A stretch of 64,000 bases of DNA from the NCBI RefSeq assembly GCF_013694245.2, contig NZ_CP059322.2:244001-308000 (forward strand). The letters are read 5' to 3'. This document shows, in pieces, positions 22,130 through 30,508 of this stretch. Both the position numbers and the translations under genes were made by a program. How positions within the stretch are numbered: the first letter of the stretch is position 1; every line of letters begins with the position of its first letter. The DNA comes from Micromonospora ferruginea. Its GTDB lineage: Bacteria > Actinomycetota > Actinomycetes > Mycobacteriales > Micromonosporaceae. A model generated the notes under the pieces. The model searched no databases, had not been told where the DNA came from, and was given only the letters and a program-made list of their open reading frames with translations.

Positions 22130-24967
22130 ATGTCCAGCCACCCCCACCACCCACCCGCACGACGACGACTGGCCGCCGGCGCGGCGCTGCTGCTCGCCGC
22201 CACCGCCGGCACGGTCACCCTGGCCACGACGCCCGTCCCGGCGTCCGCCCACCCCATCACGGCAAGCGACTTCCAGCAGGTCGAGCTGGCCCGCGGCGTC
22301 GCCGAGACCGGCGAGCCGATGTCGCTCGCGGTGCTGCCCGACCGCTCGGTCCTGCACACCGCCCGCAACGGCACGCTGCGCCGCACCGACGCGGCCGGCA
22401 CCACCACGGTCGTCGGCACCCTCGCCGTCTACACCCACGACGAGGAGGGGTTGCAGGGCGTCGGCGTCGACCCCGGCTTCGCCACCAACCGGAACATCTA
22501 CCTCTACTACGCGCCGCCGCTCTCCACCCCGGCCGGGGACGCACCCGCCACCGGCACCGACTTCTCCGCCTGGCAGGGCGTCAACCGGCTCTCCCGGTTC
22601 ACGCTCAACGCCGACTTCACGCTCAACCAGGCCAGCAAGGTCGACGTGCTCGACGTGCCGGCCGACCGGGGACTCTGCTGCCACGTCGGCGGCGACATCG
22701 ACTTCGACGCCGCCGGCAACCTCTACCTCTCCACCGGCGACGACACCAACCCGTTCGACTCCGCCGGCTACGCGCCGATCGACGAACGCACCAACCGCAA
22801 CCCCGGGTACGACGCGCAGCGCAGCGCCGGCAACACCAACGACCTGCGCGGCAAGATCCTGCGGATCAAGGTGAACGCCAACGGCACGTACTCGATCCCC
22901 AGCGGCAACCTCTTCGCGCCCGGCACCGCGAAGACCCGCCCCGAGATCTACGCGATGGGCTTCCGCAACCCGTTCCGGATGAGCGTCGACAAGGCCACCG
23001 GCATCGTCTACGTCGGCGACTACGGGCCGGACGCCGGCACCACCTCGGCGCGCGGCCCCTCCGGGCAGGTCGAGTTCGACCGGGTCACCGGGCCGGGCAA
23101 CTACGGCTGGCCGTACTGCACCGGCACCAACACCGCCACCGAGACGTACGCCGAGTGGGACTTCGCCGCCGGCACGGCCGGCGCGAAGTTCAACTGCACC
23201 GGCGGCCCGACCAACAACTCGTTCCGCAACACCGGCCTGGCGACGCTGCCCGGCGCCAAACCGGCCTGGATCCGCTACGGCGGCGACGCCGGCACCCCGA
23301 GCGAGTTCGGCGGCGGCTCCGAGTCGCCGATGGGCGGCCCGGTCTACCGCTACGACGCGGCCAACCCGTCCACCACCAAGTTCCCGCAGACCTTCGACGG
23401 CCAGTTCTTCGCCACCGAGTTCGGGCGCGGCTGGATCAAGCCGATCCACGTCAACACCGACGGCTCACCCGGCACCATCGACGCGTTCCCGTGGACCGGC
23501 AAGCAGGTGATGGACTCCGCGTTCGGCCCGGACGGCGCCTACTACGTGCTCGACTACGGCACCGGCTACTTCAACGGCGACGCCAACTCGGCGCTCTATC
23601 GCTTCGACTACCTGGGCGGCGGCAACCGCGCCCCGGTGGCCCGCGCCGCCGCCGACAAGACCTCCGGCACCGCGCCGCTGGCCGTGGCGTTCTCCTCGGC
23701 CGGCTCGTCCGACCCGGAGGGCGGCGCGCTCACCTACGCCTGGACGTTCGGTGACGGCGGCACCTCCACCGCCGCCAACCCGTCGCACACCTACACCGCC
23801 AACGGCCGCTACACCGCCACGCTGACCGTCCGCGACCCGCAGGGCGCCACCGGCACCGCAAGCGTGACGATCACCGTGGGCAACACCGCGCCGACCGTGG
23901 TCATCGAGACGCCCGGCAACGGCAAGCTCTTCTCCTTCGGCGACACGGTCCCGTTCCGGATCACCGTCACCGACCCGGAGGACGCCACCATCGACTGCAC
24001 CAAGGTCAAGATGACCTACGTGCTCGGCCACGACCAGCACGGCCACCAGATCACCTCGGCGACCGGCTGCACCGGCACGATCGCCATCCCGGTGGACGGC
24101 GAGCACGACGACGCGGCGAACATCTTCGCCATCTTCGACGCCGAGTACACCGACTCCGGCGGCCTCACCACCCACACCCAGCACACGCTCCAGCCCCGGC
24201 ACCGGCAGGCCGAGCACTTCAAGACCTCGTCCGGGATCAACACGTTCGACAAGGGCACCGCCGAGGGCGGCAAGACCGTCGGCGACATCAACAACGGGGA
24301 CTGGATCGCGTTCCAGCCGTACCTGCTCGCCGACGCCACCGGGTTCAGCGCCCGGGTCTCCTCGGCCGGCGCGGGCGGCACGCTCCAGGTGCGGGCCGGC
24401 TCGGCCACCGGCACCGTGCTCGGCTCGGCCACCGTCCCGGTCACCGGCGCCTGGGACTCGTTCACCACGGTCACCGGCACCATCACCAACCCGCCGGCCG
24501 GCACCACCACGCTCTACCTGACGTTCGCCGGCGGCACCGGGGCGCTCTACGACCTGGACGCGTTCACGTTCACCACCTCGGCCGTACGGACCGGGCCGGT
24601 GAAGGGACTGGCCGGCAAGTGCCTCGACGTGCGCAACGCGGCGACCGCCGACGGCACCCAGATCCAGCTCTACACCTGCAACGGCACCGCCGCGCAGACG
24701 TGGACGGTCACCCCCAACTCGACGGTCAAGGCGTACGGCAAGTGCCTCGACGTCTCCGGCGGGGCGAGCGCGGACGGCACGAAGATCCAGCTCTACACGT
24801 GCAACGGCACCGGCGCGCAGAACTGGTCGGCGCAGGCCGACGGCACGGTGCGCAACCCGCAGTCCGGCAAGTGCCTGGACGTGTCCGGCAACAACTCGGC
24901 CGACAGCACGCCGGTGCACCTGTGGACCTGCACGGCCGCCGCCAACCAGAAGTGGACGCTGCCGTGA
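22130..24967 (+). CDS. secreted PQQ-dependent sugar dehydrogenase with PKD, CBM6 and ricin-type modules
   Basis: A 945-residue secreted protein. Residues 1-42 are a signal peptide (basic start, hydrophobic core, ASAHP). Residues about 45-490 form the glucose/sorbosone dehydrogenase beta-propeller, with YTHDEEGLQGVGVDPGF, DRGLCCHVGGDIDFD, LRGKILRIKVN and IYAMGFRNPFRM. About 499-583 is a PKD domain (SDPEGGALTYAWTFGDGG), followed by a linker of roughly 110 residues. About 692-819 is a CBM6-like module, and 820-945 a ricin-type beta-trefoil with QxW repeats. ATG 22130 has AGGAAGG upstream. It probably oxidises extracellular sugars while bound to polysaccharide. Its promoter is shared in design with the ROK gene. 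The last 380 bp nearly duplicate the end of the next gene. Confidence 0.92.
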   Translation: MSSHPHHPPARRRLAAGAALLLAATAGTVTLATTPVPASAHPITASDFQQVELARGVAETGEPMSLAVLPDRSVLHTARNGTLRRTDAAGTTTVVGTLAVYTHDEEGLQGVGVDPGFATNRNIYLYYAPPLSTPAGDAPATGTDFSAWQGVNRLSRFTLNADFTLNQASKVDVLDVPADRGLCCHVGGDIDFDAAGNLYLSTGDDTNPFDSAGYAPIDERTNRNPGYDAQRSAGNTNDLRGKILRIKVNANGTYSIPSGNLFAPGTAKTRPEIYAMGFRNPFRMSVDKATGIVYVGDYGPDAGTTSARGPSGQVEFDRVTGPGNYGWPYCTGTNTATETYAEWDFAAGTAGAKFNCTGGPTNNSFRNTGLATLPGAKPAWIRYGGDAGTPSEFGGGSESPMGGPVYRYDAANPSTTKFPQTFDGQFFATEFGRGWIKPIHVNTDGSPGTIDAFPWTGKQVMDSAFGPDGAYYVLDYGTGYFNGDANSALYRFDYLGGGNRAPVARAAADKTSGTAPLAVAFSSAGSSDPEGGALTYAWTFGDGGTSTAANPSHTYTANGRYTATLTVRDPQGATGTASVTITVGNTAPTVVIETPGNGKLFSFGDTVPFRITVTDPEDATIDCTKVKMTYVLGHDQHGHQITSATGCTGTIAIPVDGEHDDAANIFAIFDAEYTDSGGLTTHTQHTLQPRHRQAEHFKTSSGINTFDKGTAEGGKTVGDINNGDWIAFQPYLLADATGFSARVSSAGAGGTLQVRAGSATGTVLGSATVPVTGAWDSFTTVTGTITNPPAGTTTLYLTFAGGTGALYDLDAFTFTTSAVRTGPVKGLAGKCLDVRNAATADGTQIQLYTCNGTAAQTWTVTPNSTVKAYGKCLDVSGGASADGTKIQLYTCNGTGAQNWSAQADGTVRNPQSGKCLDVSGNNSADSTPVHLWTCTAAANQKWTLP

Positions 24968-24970
24968 GGT
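24591..24970 (+). repeat. 380-bp ricin-module repeat, copy 1
   Basis: Encodes the C-terminal beta-trefoil of the PQQ dehydrogenase and three bases past its stop. It aligns without gaps to 26711-27090; my reading by eye is that more than 90 percent of bases match, including long identical runs. This points to recent duplication or gene conversion. Confidence 0.88.
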
Positions 24971-24987
24971 GGGAAGGGAGAACCCCG

Positions 24988-27087
24988 ATGAGACTCCTCC
25001 GCATCGCGTTGGTGGCGGTGACCGCCGTGGCCGCCACCAGCGCCGCCGCCCCGGCGAGCGCCGCCGACGCCCCGTACGACGTGCTGGTCTTCTCCAAGAC
25101 CGCCGGTTTCCGGCACGACTCCATCGCGGTCGGCACGCAGGCCGTGCGCGACCTGGGCGCGGCGAACAACTTCACGGTCACCGCGACCGAGGACGCCACC
25201 CAGTTCACCACCGCCAACCTGGCCCGCTTCGAGGCGGTGATCTTCCTCAACACCACCGGTGACGTGCTCAACGCGACCCAGCAGGCCGCCTTCGAGTCGT
25301 ACATCGGCGGTGGCGGCGGGTACGTCGGCGTGCACTCCGCCGCCGACACCGAGTACGACTGGCCGTTCTACGGCAACCTGGTCGGCGCCTGGTTCGCGTC
25401 CCACCCGGCGATCCAGCCGGCCAGCGTCAAGGTGGAGGACCGGGCGCACGCGGCCACCGCGCACCTCCCGCAACGCTGGAGCCGCACCGACGAGTGGTAC
25501 GACTACCGCACCAACGCCCGCTCCACCGCGCACGTGCTGGCCAGCCTCGACGAGTCCACGTACAGCGGTGGCTCGATGGGTGGCGACCACCCGCACGCCT
25601 GGTGCAAGCCCTACAGCGGCGGCCGGTCCTTCTACACCGGCGGCGGCCACACCCAGGCGTCGTACGCCGAGCCCGCGTTCCGCGCGCACCTGCTCGGCGG
25701 CATCCGCTACGCCGCCGGGCGCACCAAGGCCGACTGCCGGCCGGAGACCGGCTACACCGCGCTCTACAACGGCGGCACCACCGGCTGGTCGCAGGCCGGG
25801 CCGGGCAGCTTCACCAACTCCGACGCCACGCTCACCTCGGTCGGCGGCATGGGCCTCTACTGGTACAGCGCGAAGCAGTTCACCAACTACTCGCTCAAGC
25901 TGGACTGGCGGCTCGCCGGCGACGACAACTCCGGGGTGTTCGTCGGCTTCCCGCCGTCGAGCGACCCGAACTCGGCGGTGAGCAACGGCTACGAGGTGCA
26001 GATCGACCCCACCGACGCGGCGGACAGGACCACCGGCGCGATCTACGGGTTCAAGTCCGCCGACCTGGCGGCCCGGGACGCGGCGCTGAACCCGGCGGGG
26101 GAGTGGAACACCTACGAGATCCTGGTCGAGGGCGAACGCCTCCAGGTCTTCCTCAACGGCGTCCGGATCAACGACTTCACCAACACCGACCCGGTCCGCT
26201 CGCTCGCCGGGCACGTCGGCATCCAGAACCACGGCACCGGCGACGACGCGTCGTTCCGCAACATCCGGATCAAGGAACTGGGCGGCACCCCGCCGCCGAC
26301 CGGGAACACCACCGTGCCGGCCGAGTCGTTCAGCGCGGCCAGCGGCGTCAGCGCGTTCACCAAGGCCGGCGCCAACGGCGGGCAGACCCTGGGGTACGTC
26401 GACCCGGGCGACTGGGCCGCGTACCAGGGCCTCGACCTGACCGGCGTGACGTCGCTGCGGGCCCGGGTGGTCTCCGGCGGGCCGGGCGGCACGATCCAGG
26501 TGCGGACCGGCTCGCCGACCGGCCCGCTGCTCGGCCAGGTGGCGGTGCCCAACACCGGGAGCTGGACCACGTTCGCCGACGTCACGACCACGCTGAGCGG
26601 GGTGCCGTCGGGCACGCAGACGGTGTACCTGACGTTCACCGGAAGCGGGTCCGGCCTCTTCGACGTGGACGACTTCACGCTGGTCCGCGGCGGTGGCGGC
26701 ACCGGCGGGACCGGCCCGGTGAAGGGGCTGGCCGGCAAGTGCCTCGACGTGCGCAACGCGGCGACCGCCGACGGCACCCAGATCCAGCTCTACACCTGCA
26801 ACTCGTCGACGGCGCAGACCTGGACGGTCACGCCGAACGGGCCGGTGAAGGCGCTGGGCAAGTGCCTGGACGTCTCCGGCGGGGCGAGCGCGGACGGCAC
26901 GAAGATCCAGCTCTGGACGTGCAACGGCACCGGCGCGCAGAACTGGTCGGCGCAGGCCGACGGCACGGTGCGCAACCCGCAGTCCGGCAAGTGCCTGGAC
27001 GTGTCCGGCAACAACTCGGCCGACGGCACGGCGGTGCACCTGTGGACCTGCACCGGCGCCGCCAACCAGCGCTGGACCCTGCCGTGA
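24988..27087 (+). CDS. secreted ThuA / 3-keto-disaccharide hydrolase (DUF1080) fusion with CBM6 and ricin-type modules
   Basis: A 699-residue secreted multidomain protein. Residues 1-27 are a signal peptide ending ASAADAP. About 30-250 is a ThuA domain (VLVFSKTAGFRHDSIAVG, VGVHSAADTEYDWPFYGNLVGAWF, CKPYSGGRSFYTGGGHTQASY). About 254-431 is the DUF1080/3-keto-disaccharide hydrolase fold (YTALYNGGTTGWSQ, GEWNTYEILVEGERLQVFLNG, IGIQNHG-like VGIQNHGTGDDASFRNIRI). About 444-568 is a CBM6 module and 572-699 a ricin-type trefoil. ATG 24988 has GGGAAGGGAG upstream, 20 nt after the previous stop, so it is cotranscribed with the PQQ dehydrogenase gene. ThuA relatives belong to 3-keto-sugar metabolism; the hydrolase half would cleave a 3-ketoglycoside. 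Confidence 0.92.
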   Translation: MRLLRIALVAVTAVAATSAAAPASAADAPYDVLVFSKTAGFRHDSIAVGTQAVRDLGAANNFTVTATEDATQFTTANLARFEAVIFLNTTGDVLNATQQAAFESYIGGGGGYVGVHSAADTEYDWPFYGNLVGAWFASHPAIQPASVKVEDRAHAATAHLPQRWSRTDEWYDYRTNARSTAHVLASLDESTYSGGSMGGDHPHAWCKPYSGGRSFYTGGGHTQASYAEPAFRAHLLGGIRYAAGRTKADCRPETGYTALYNGGTTGWSQAGPGSFTNSDATLTSVGGMGLYWYSAKQFTNYSLKLDWRLAGDDNSGVFVGFPPSSDPNSAVSNGYEVQIDPTDAADRTTGAIYGFKSADLAARDAALNPAGEWNTYEILVEGERLQVFLNGVRINDFTNTDPVRSLAGHVGIQNHGTGDDASFRNIRIKELGGTPPPTGNTTVPAESFSAASGVSAFTKAGANGGQTLGYVDPGDWAAYQGLDLTGVTSLRARVVSGGPGGTIQVRTGSPTGPLLGQVAVPNTGSWTTFADVTTTLSGVPSGTQTVYLTFTGSGSGLFDVDDFTLVRGGGGTGGTGPVKGLAGKCLDVRNAATADGTQIQLYTCNSSTAQTWTVTPNGPVKALGKCLDVSGGASADGTKIQLWTCNGTGAQNWSAQADGTVRNPQSGKCLDVSGNNSADGTAVHLWTCTGAANQRWTLP

Positions 27088-27090
27088 GGT
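26711..27090 (+). repeat. 380-bp ricin-module repeat, copy 2
   Basis: Second copy of the module at 24591-24970, encoding the C-terminus of the ThuA fusion. The main divergence is around 26805-26860, where codons for the linker between the first two QxW repeats differ. Confidence 0.88.
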
Positions 27091-27102
27091 AGGCCATAGA
27101 GT

Positions 27103-27202
27103 GGGGACGGCGACCGCGAGGTGGCCGGTGACCCGTCGGGAGGCGCAACCCGTCGGGTGCAGACGCTCCGGCGTCCACCGGTGCCCAGCCGTCGCCGTCC
27201 CC
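27103..27202 (+). promoter_or_regulatory. structured leader before the TIM-barrel isomerase gene
   Basis: GGGGACGGCGAC (27103-27114) pairs perfectly with 27191-27202. Adjacent GGTGACC-like and CGTCGGG repeats inside the 76-nt interval can form smaller stems. This gives a 100-nt multi-stem leader 58 nt before the next ATG. It may be a cis-regulatory RNA, a transcript-end structure or chance in GC-rich DNA. Confidence 0.4.
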
Positions 27203-27260
27203 CGGTCACCCTCGCCCCGGTCCGCGACGGAATCCCCCACCACGACAGGGGAGAAGGACA

Positions 27261-28268
27261 ATGGCGCGACCCATCACGCTCTTCACCGGCCAGTGGGCCG
27301 ATCTTCCGTTCGACGAGGTCTGCCGGCTCGCCGCCGAGTGGGGGTACGACGGGCTGGAGATCGCCTGCTGGGGCGACCACTTCGAGGTCGACAAGGCGCT
27401 CGCCGACGACTCCTACGTCGACCGCAAGCGGGAGACCCTGGCCAAGCACAACCTCCAGGTCTTCACCATCTCCAACCACCTGGTCGGGCAGGCGGTCTGC
27501 GACCACCCGATCGACGAGCGGCACCAGGACATCCTGCCGGCCAGGATCTGGGGCGACGGCGAGCCGGAGGGGGTGCGCCGCCGCGCGGCCGAGGAGATAA
27601 AGGACACCGCGCGGGCGGCGGCGAAGCTCGGCGTACGCACCGTCGTCGGGTTCACCGGCTCGTCCATCTGGCACACGTTGGCGATGTTCCCGCCGGTGCC
27701 GCCGGCCATGATCGAGCGCGGCTACCAGGACTTCGCCGACCGGTGGAACCCGATCCTGGACGTCTTCGACGCCGAGGGCGTGCGCTTCGCGCACGAGGTG
27801 CACCCCAGCGAGATCGCCTACGACTACTGGACCACGAAGCGGACCCTGGAGGCGATCGGCCACCGGGAGGCGTTCGGGCTCAACTGGGACCCGTCGCACT
27901 TCGTCTGGCAGGAGCTGGACCCGGTCAACTTCATCTTCGACTTCGCCGACCGGATCTACCACGTGGACTGCAAGGACGCGAAGGTGCGCACCGGCGACGG
28001 CCGGCGTGGCCGGCTCTCCTCCCACCTGCCCTGGGCCGACCTGCGGCGCGGCTGGGACTTCGTCTCCACCGGCCACGGCGACGTGCCCTGGGAGGACTGC
28101 TTCCGGGCGTTGAACGCGATCGGCTACGACGGCCCGATCTCGATCGAGTGGGAGGACGCCGGCATGGACCGCCTGGTCGGCGCCCCCGAGGCACTCCAGT
28201 TCGTCCGCCGCCTCGCCTTCGACGCCCCCACCGCCGCCTTCGACGCCGCCTTCAGCACCCGCCCCTAA
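27261..28268 (+). CDS. sugar phosphate isomerase/epimerase-family TIM-barrel protein
   Basis: A 335-residue xylose-isomerase-like TIM barrel. It begins [20 protein letters not shown] and has [14 protein letters not shown], a central [16 protein letters not shown] with Glu as metal ligand candidate, [11 protein letters not shown] (Asp and His), [10 protein letters not shown] (Asp, His), and a C-terminal [11 protein letters not shown] with Glu. These metal residues match active COG1082 enzymes. ATG 27261 has GGGAGAAGG upstream. Homologues often sit with Gfo/Idh and ThuA genes in keto-sugar pathways. It may isomerise or eliminate 3-keto-sugar products. A 173-nt structured leader precedes it, so it may also have its own control. 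Confidence 0.9.
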   Translation: MARPITLFTGQWADLPFDEVCRLAAEWGYDGLEIACWGDHFEVDKALADDSYVDRKRETLAKHNLQVFTISNHLVGQAVCDHPIDERHQDILPARIWGDGEPEGVRRRAAEEIKDTARAAAKLGVRTVVGFTGSSIWHTLAMFPPVPPAMIERGYQDFADRWNPILDVFDAEGVRFAHEVHPSEIAYDYWTTKRTLEAIGHREAFGLNWDPSHFVWQELDPVNFIFDFADRIYHVDCKDAKVRTGDGRRGRLSSHLPWADLRRGWDFVSTGHGDVPWEDCFRALNAIGYDGPISIEWEDAGMDRLVGAPEALQFVRRLAFDAPTAAFDAAFSTRP

Positions 28269-28285
28269 CCCCGCCCCGTCTCGCG

Positions 28286-28355
28286 CGATCTTGCAGTTTC
28301 GGCCCTTCCATAACGGGTCAACTGCCACATTCGAGGGGCCGAAACTGCAAGATCG
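28286..28355. repeat. 70-bp palindromic element with 20-bp perfect arms
   Basis: Arms 28286-28305 and 28336-28355 are perfect inverted repeats (CGATCTTGCAGTTTCGGCCC and its complement) around a 30-nt loop. It lies between convergent genes and could work as a bidirectional terminator. AT-richer arms than the surroundings, and the perfect match, suggest a dispersed intergenic repeat family. Confidence 0.85.
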
Positions 28356-28383
28356 ACGGGGTGGGGGTGGGGGTGGGGTGGGG

Positions 28384-29568
28384 TCAGCGGGTGGTGAAGG
28401 CCTGGTCGCTGGTCTGGCGGGCGGCGCCGATCAGGGCGGCGCGGTCGTCCAGGTCGGACAGGACGATGGGCATGCTGCCGGTGGCCAGCGGCGTGGACCG
28501 GCGATAGACCACGCCACGGATCTCGGCGAGCAGGACCGGGCCGATGCCCGGCGCCGCGCCACCGATGATCACGATGGCCGGGTTGACGAAGCTGACCAGG
28601 TCGACCAGCACCTGACCGAGCCGGCGGGCGGCGTCCCGGACCAGCGTCTGCGCCGCCGGGTCGCCCTGGGTCGCCGCGCCGGCCACGTCGGCCACGGTCA
28701 GCGCGCCGGCCGCCGCGAGCCGGTCCGCCAGCGCCGTCGAGCGCCCGGCCCGCGCGGCCGTCACTGCCTCCCGCACCAGCGCCGCATCCCCGCAGTACGC
28801 CTCGACGCAGCCGGTGTTGCCGCAGCCGCAGAGCGGCCCGTCCTCGGTGAGCTGGAGGTGCCCGATGTCGCCGGCCCCGCTGGCCGCGCCCCGGTAGAGC
28901 GAGCCGCCGAGCACCAGGCCGCAGCTCACCGCGTCACCGAGCTTGACGTAGAGGAAGTCGTCGAACGGGCGGCCGGTGCCGGCGTGCCACTCGCCGAGCG
29001 CCATCGCGTTCGCGTCGTTGTCCACCTGCACCGGGCAGCCCAGCTCGGCGGCGAGCGTGTCGCGTACCGGGAACCGGTGCCAGCCGGGCAGCGCGGGCGG
29101 AGAGACCGGCGAGCCGTCGCGGACCGCGACCGGCGCGGGCAGCGCCACCCCGACGCCGGTCAGCCGGGCCAGTCCCGCCTCGGCCCGCAGCTTGCCGAGC
29201 AGCTCCACCGCGCGGCCGACCACCGGCTCCGGGCCGAGCCGCACGTCGACCGGCTCGTCGTGGCGGGCGAGCGGGTTCAGCTCGCCGTCGGTCAGCGCGA
29301 CCCGCAACCGGCCGCCGCCGAGCACGACCGCGCCGAAGCGCACCTGCGCACCGATCCGCAGCAGCGACGAGCGACGCCCGCCCCGGGACGCGGCCGGTCC
29401 CGCGGTCTCGACCAGGCCCTGCTCGATCAACCGGTCCGCCTCGGCGGCGAACCGGGCCCGGGGGAGCCCGAGGACGTCGACCAGCTCCACCCGCGAGCGG
29501 GGACCGTCGTCGCGCAGCAGTCTCAGCAGCCGCGCCTGGTCCTCGGTCTCCGGTCCGACCATCGCCAT
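28384..29568 (-). CDS. second ROK-family transcriptional regulator
   Basis: About 394 residues, with an N-terminal winged HTH (RLLRLLRDDGPRSRVELVDV), then a ROK domain with GVALPAPVAVRDG, PPALPGWHRFPVR, VDNDANAMALGE, the zinc motif CGCGNTGCVEA, and INPAIVIIGG-like VNPAIVIIGGAAPG. It resembles the ROK protein at 8430-9608. ATG 29568 has GGGGAGG about 11 nt upstream; the in-frame GTG at 29580 is too close to that site. It is convergent with the sugar genes and transcribed from its own promoter, with a palindrome in its leader. It probably controls the same region in response to a sugar. Confidence 0.92.
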   Translation of the reverse strand: MAMVGPETEDQARLLRLLRDDGPRSRVELVDVLGLPRARFAAEADRLIEQGLVETAGPAASRGGRRSSLLRIGAQVRFGAVVLGGGRLRVALTDGELNPLARHDEPVDVRLGPEPVVGRAVELLGKLRAEAGLARLTGVGVALPAPVAVRDGSPVSPPALPGWHRFPVRDTLAAELGCPVQVDNDANAMALGEWHAGTGRPFDDFLYVKLGDAVSCGLVLGGSLYRGAASGAGDIGHLQLTEDGPLCGCGNTGCVEAYCGDAALVREAVTAARAGRSTALADRLAAAGALTVADVAGAATQGDPAAQTLVRDAARRLGQVLVDLVSFVNPAIVIIGGAAPGIGPVLLAEIRGVVYRRSTPLATGSMPIVLSDLDDRAALIGAARQTSDQAFTTR

Positions 29569-29600
29569 GTGATCGTCCACCTCCCCACCGGAGAATGTGC

Positions 29601-29623
29601 CACACCGCCGTCACGGCGGCGTG
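29601..29623. promoter_or_regulatory. palindrome upstream of the second ROK gene
   Basis: CACACCGCCGT and ACGGCGGCGTG (11-bp arms, one mismatch, 1-nt centre) lie 33 nt before the ATG at 29568. A candidate autoregulatory operator. It shares no sequence with the CTTTTG/CAAAAG operator. Confidence 0.5.
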
Positions 29624-29642
29624 ACACGTGCGGACGGACACA

Positions 29643-29683
29643 CGGAAGCGGGCCGGTCACCCGGAGGTGCCGACCCGCTTCCG
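29643..29683 (-). terminator. hairpin after the YtxH-like gene
   Basis: CGGAAGCGGG (29643-29652) pairs with CCCGCTTCCG (29674-29683). The inner bases extend the stem with a few mismatches. It follows the stop at 29690 by 7 nt, without a clear T-tract. Confidence 0.6.
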
Positions 29684-29689
29684 CTGACG

Positions 29690-30073
29690 TCAGAGGGTGC
29701 TGCTGGTGCCGTTCGGCTTGGTGCTGGTGCCGGTCGTGGTCGAGCCGGTCGCGCTCGTGCCACTGGTGCCGACCTTGCTGCCCACCGCGGCCGGCGTGCC
29801 GGCGAACGGCTTGTCGGCGTCGGTCAGCCCTGACTTGCTGCCGTTGCCCGTGGAGATCTTCTCGCCGAGCTTGCTCTGCCCGAGCTTGTCCTTGCCCTCG
29901 GAGTAGAGCCGGGTCGCCTGGGCCTGCGCGACGCCGGCCGCCTCCTGGACGGTCGGGTGGTCGAGCACCTTACGCCCGCGGACCACCAGCTCCTCGTACT
30001 TCTCCCGGCCGGCACGGGCGCCCAGGACGAAGCCCGCTGCCAGCCCGCCAAGAAACATGATCTTTCCGCGCAT
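29690..30073 (-). CDS. YtxH-like small membrane-anchored protein
   Basis: A 127-residue protein with one N-terminal membrane segment, KIMFLGGLAAGFVLGARAGREKYEEL, typical of YtxH-like proteins. A helical region follows (RKVLDHPTVQEAAGVAQAQA), then a low-complexity tail rich in Gly, Ser and Thr. ATG 30073 has GAAAGGAG 5 nt upstream; the longer reading frame upstream is not supported. Such proteins are widespread in actinobacteria and Bacilli with possible stress or envelope roles, but the function is not settled. Confidence 0.82.
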   Translation of the reverse strand: MRGKIMFLGGLAAGFVLGARAGREKYEELVVRGRKVLDHPTVQEAAGVAQAQATRLYSEGKDKLGQSKLGEKISTGNGSKSGLTDADKPFAGTPAAVGSKVGTSGTSATGSTTTGTSTKPNGTSSTL

Positions 30074-30267
30074 GGCGGCTCCTTTCGTACCTGAACTCTG
30101 TTGGTGCCTAACTACCCATCCTGCTCTCGGCTCATACCTCCCTGTGCCGAGATGACGATTTGTCCCGATTCTGGGGCGCCGGCAACCCACTGGCGCGCCA
30201 CCCCCCGATGTCCTGTATTCTTTTCCCGTCGCACGGCGCGGGGAGATCCGAGCCGAGCGGTGCACGA

Positions 30268-30340
30268 TCCCCTGTAGCTCAATTGGCAGAGCAGCCGGCT
30301 GTTAACCGGCAGGTTATTGGTTCGAGTCCAATCGGGGGAG
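30268..30340 (+). tRNA. tRNA-Asn (anticodon GTT)
   Basis: Complete cloverleaf of 73 nt. The acceptor TCCCCTG pairs with CGGGGGA, the D-arm is GCTC/GAGC, the anticodon arm GCCGG-CTGTTAA-CCGGC carries GTT at 30301-30303, and the T-arm is ATTGG/CCAAT with TTCGAGT. CCA is not encoded. A possible -10 (TATTCT, 30216-30221) lies upstream. Confidence 0.97.
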
Positions 30341-30508
30341 CTTCGCTCCAGCGCACGCCCGTCGGCCCCGCCGACGGGCGTTTCTCGTTGCCGGGCCCGT
30401 ACGCCCGCCCGATTTCCGCCCGCGAACGCCGCTTCGGACGGCAGGATGGTCGACGTCGACTTAGACTCCCGCTGCGTCGATTTTTGCGTCGATCCGAGGG
30501 TGGTGGAG

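Noticed and set aside
22130..24967. Soluble glucose dehydrogenase with certain PQQ use
   Set aside because: The propeller fold fits the glucose/sorbosone family, but cofactor residues cannot be verified by eye, so PQQ use is stated as probable only.
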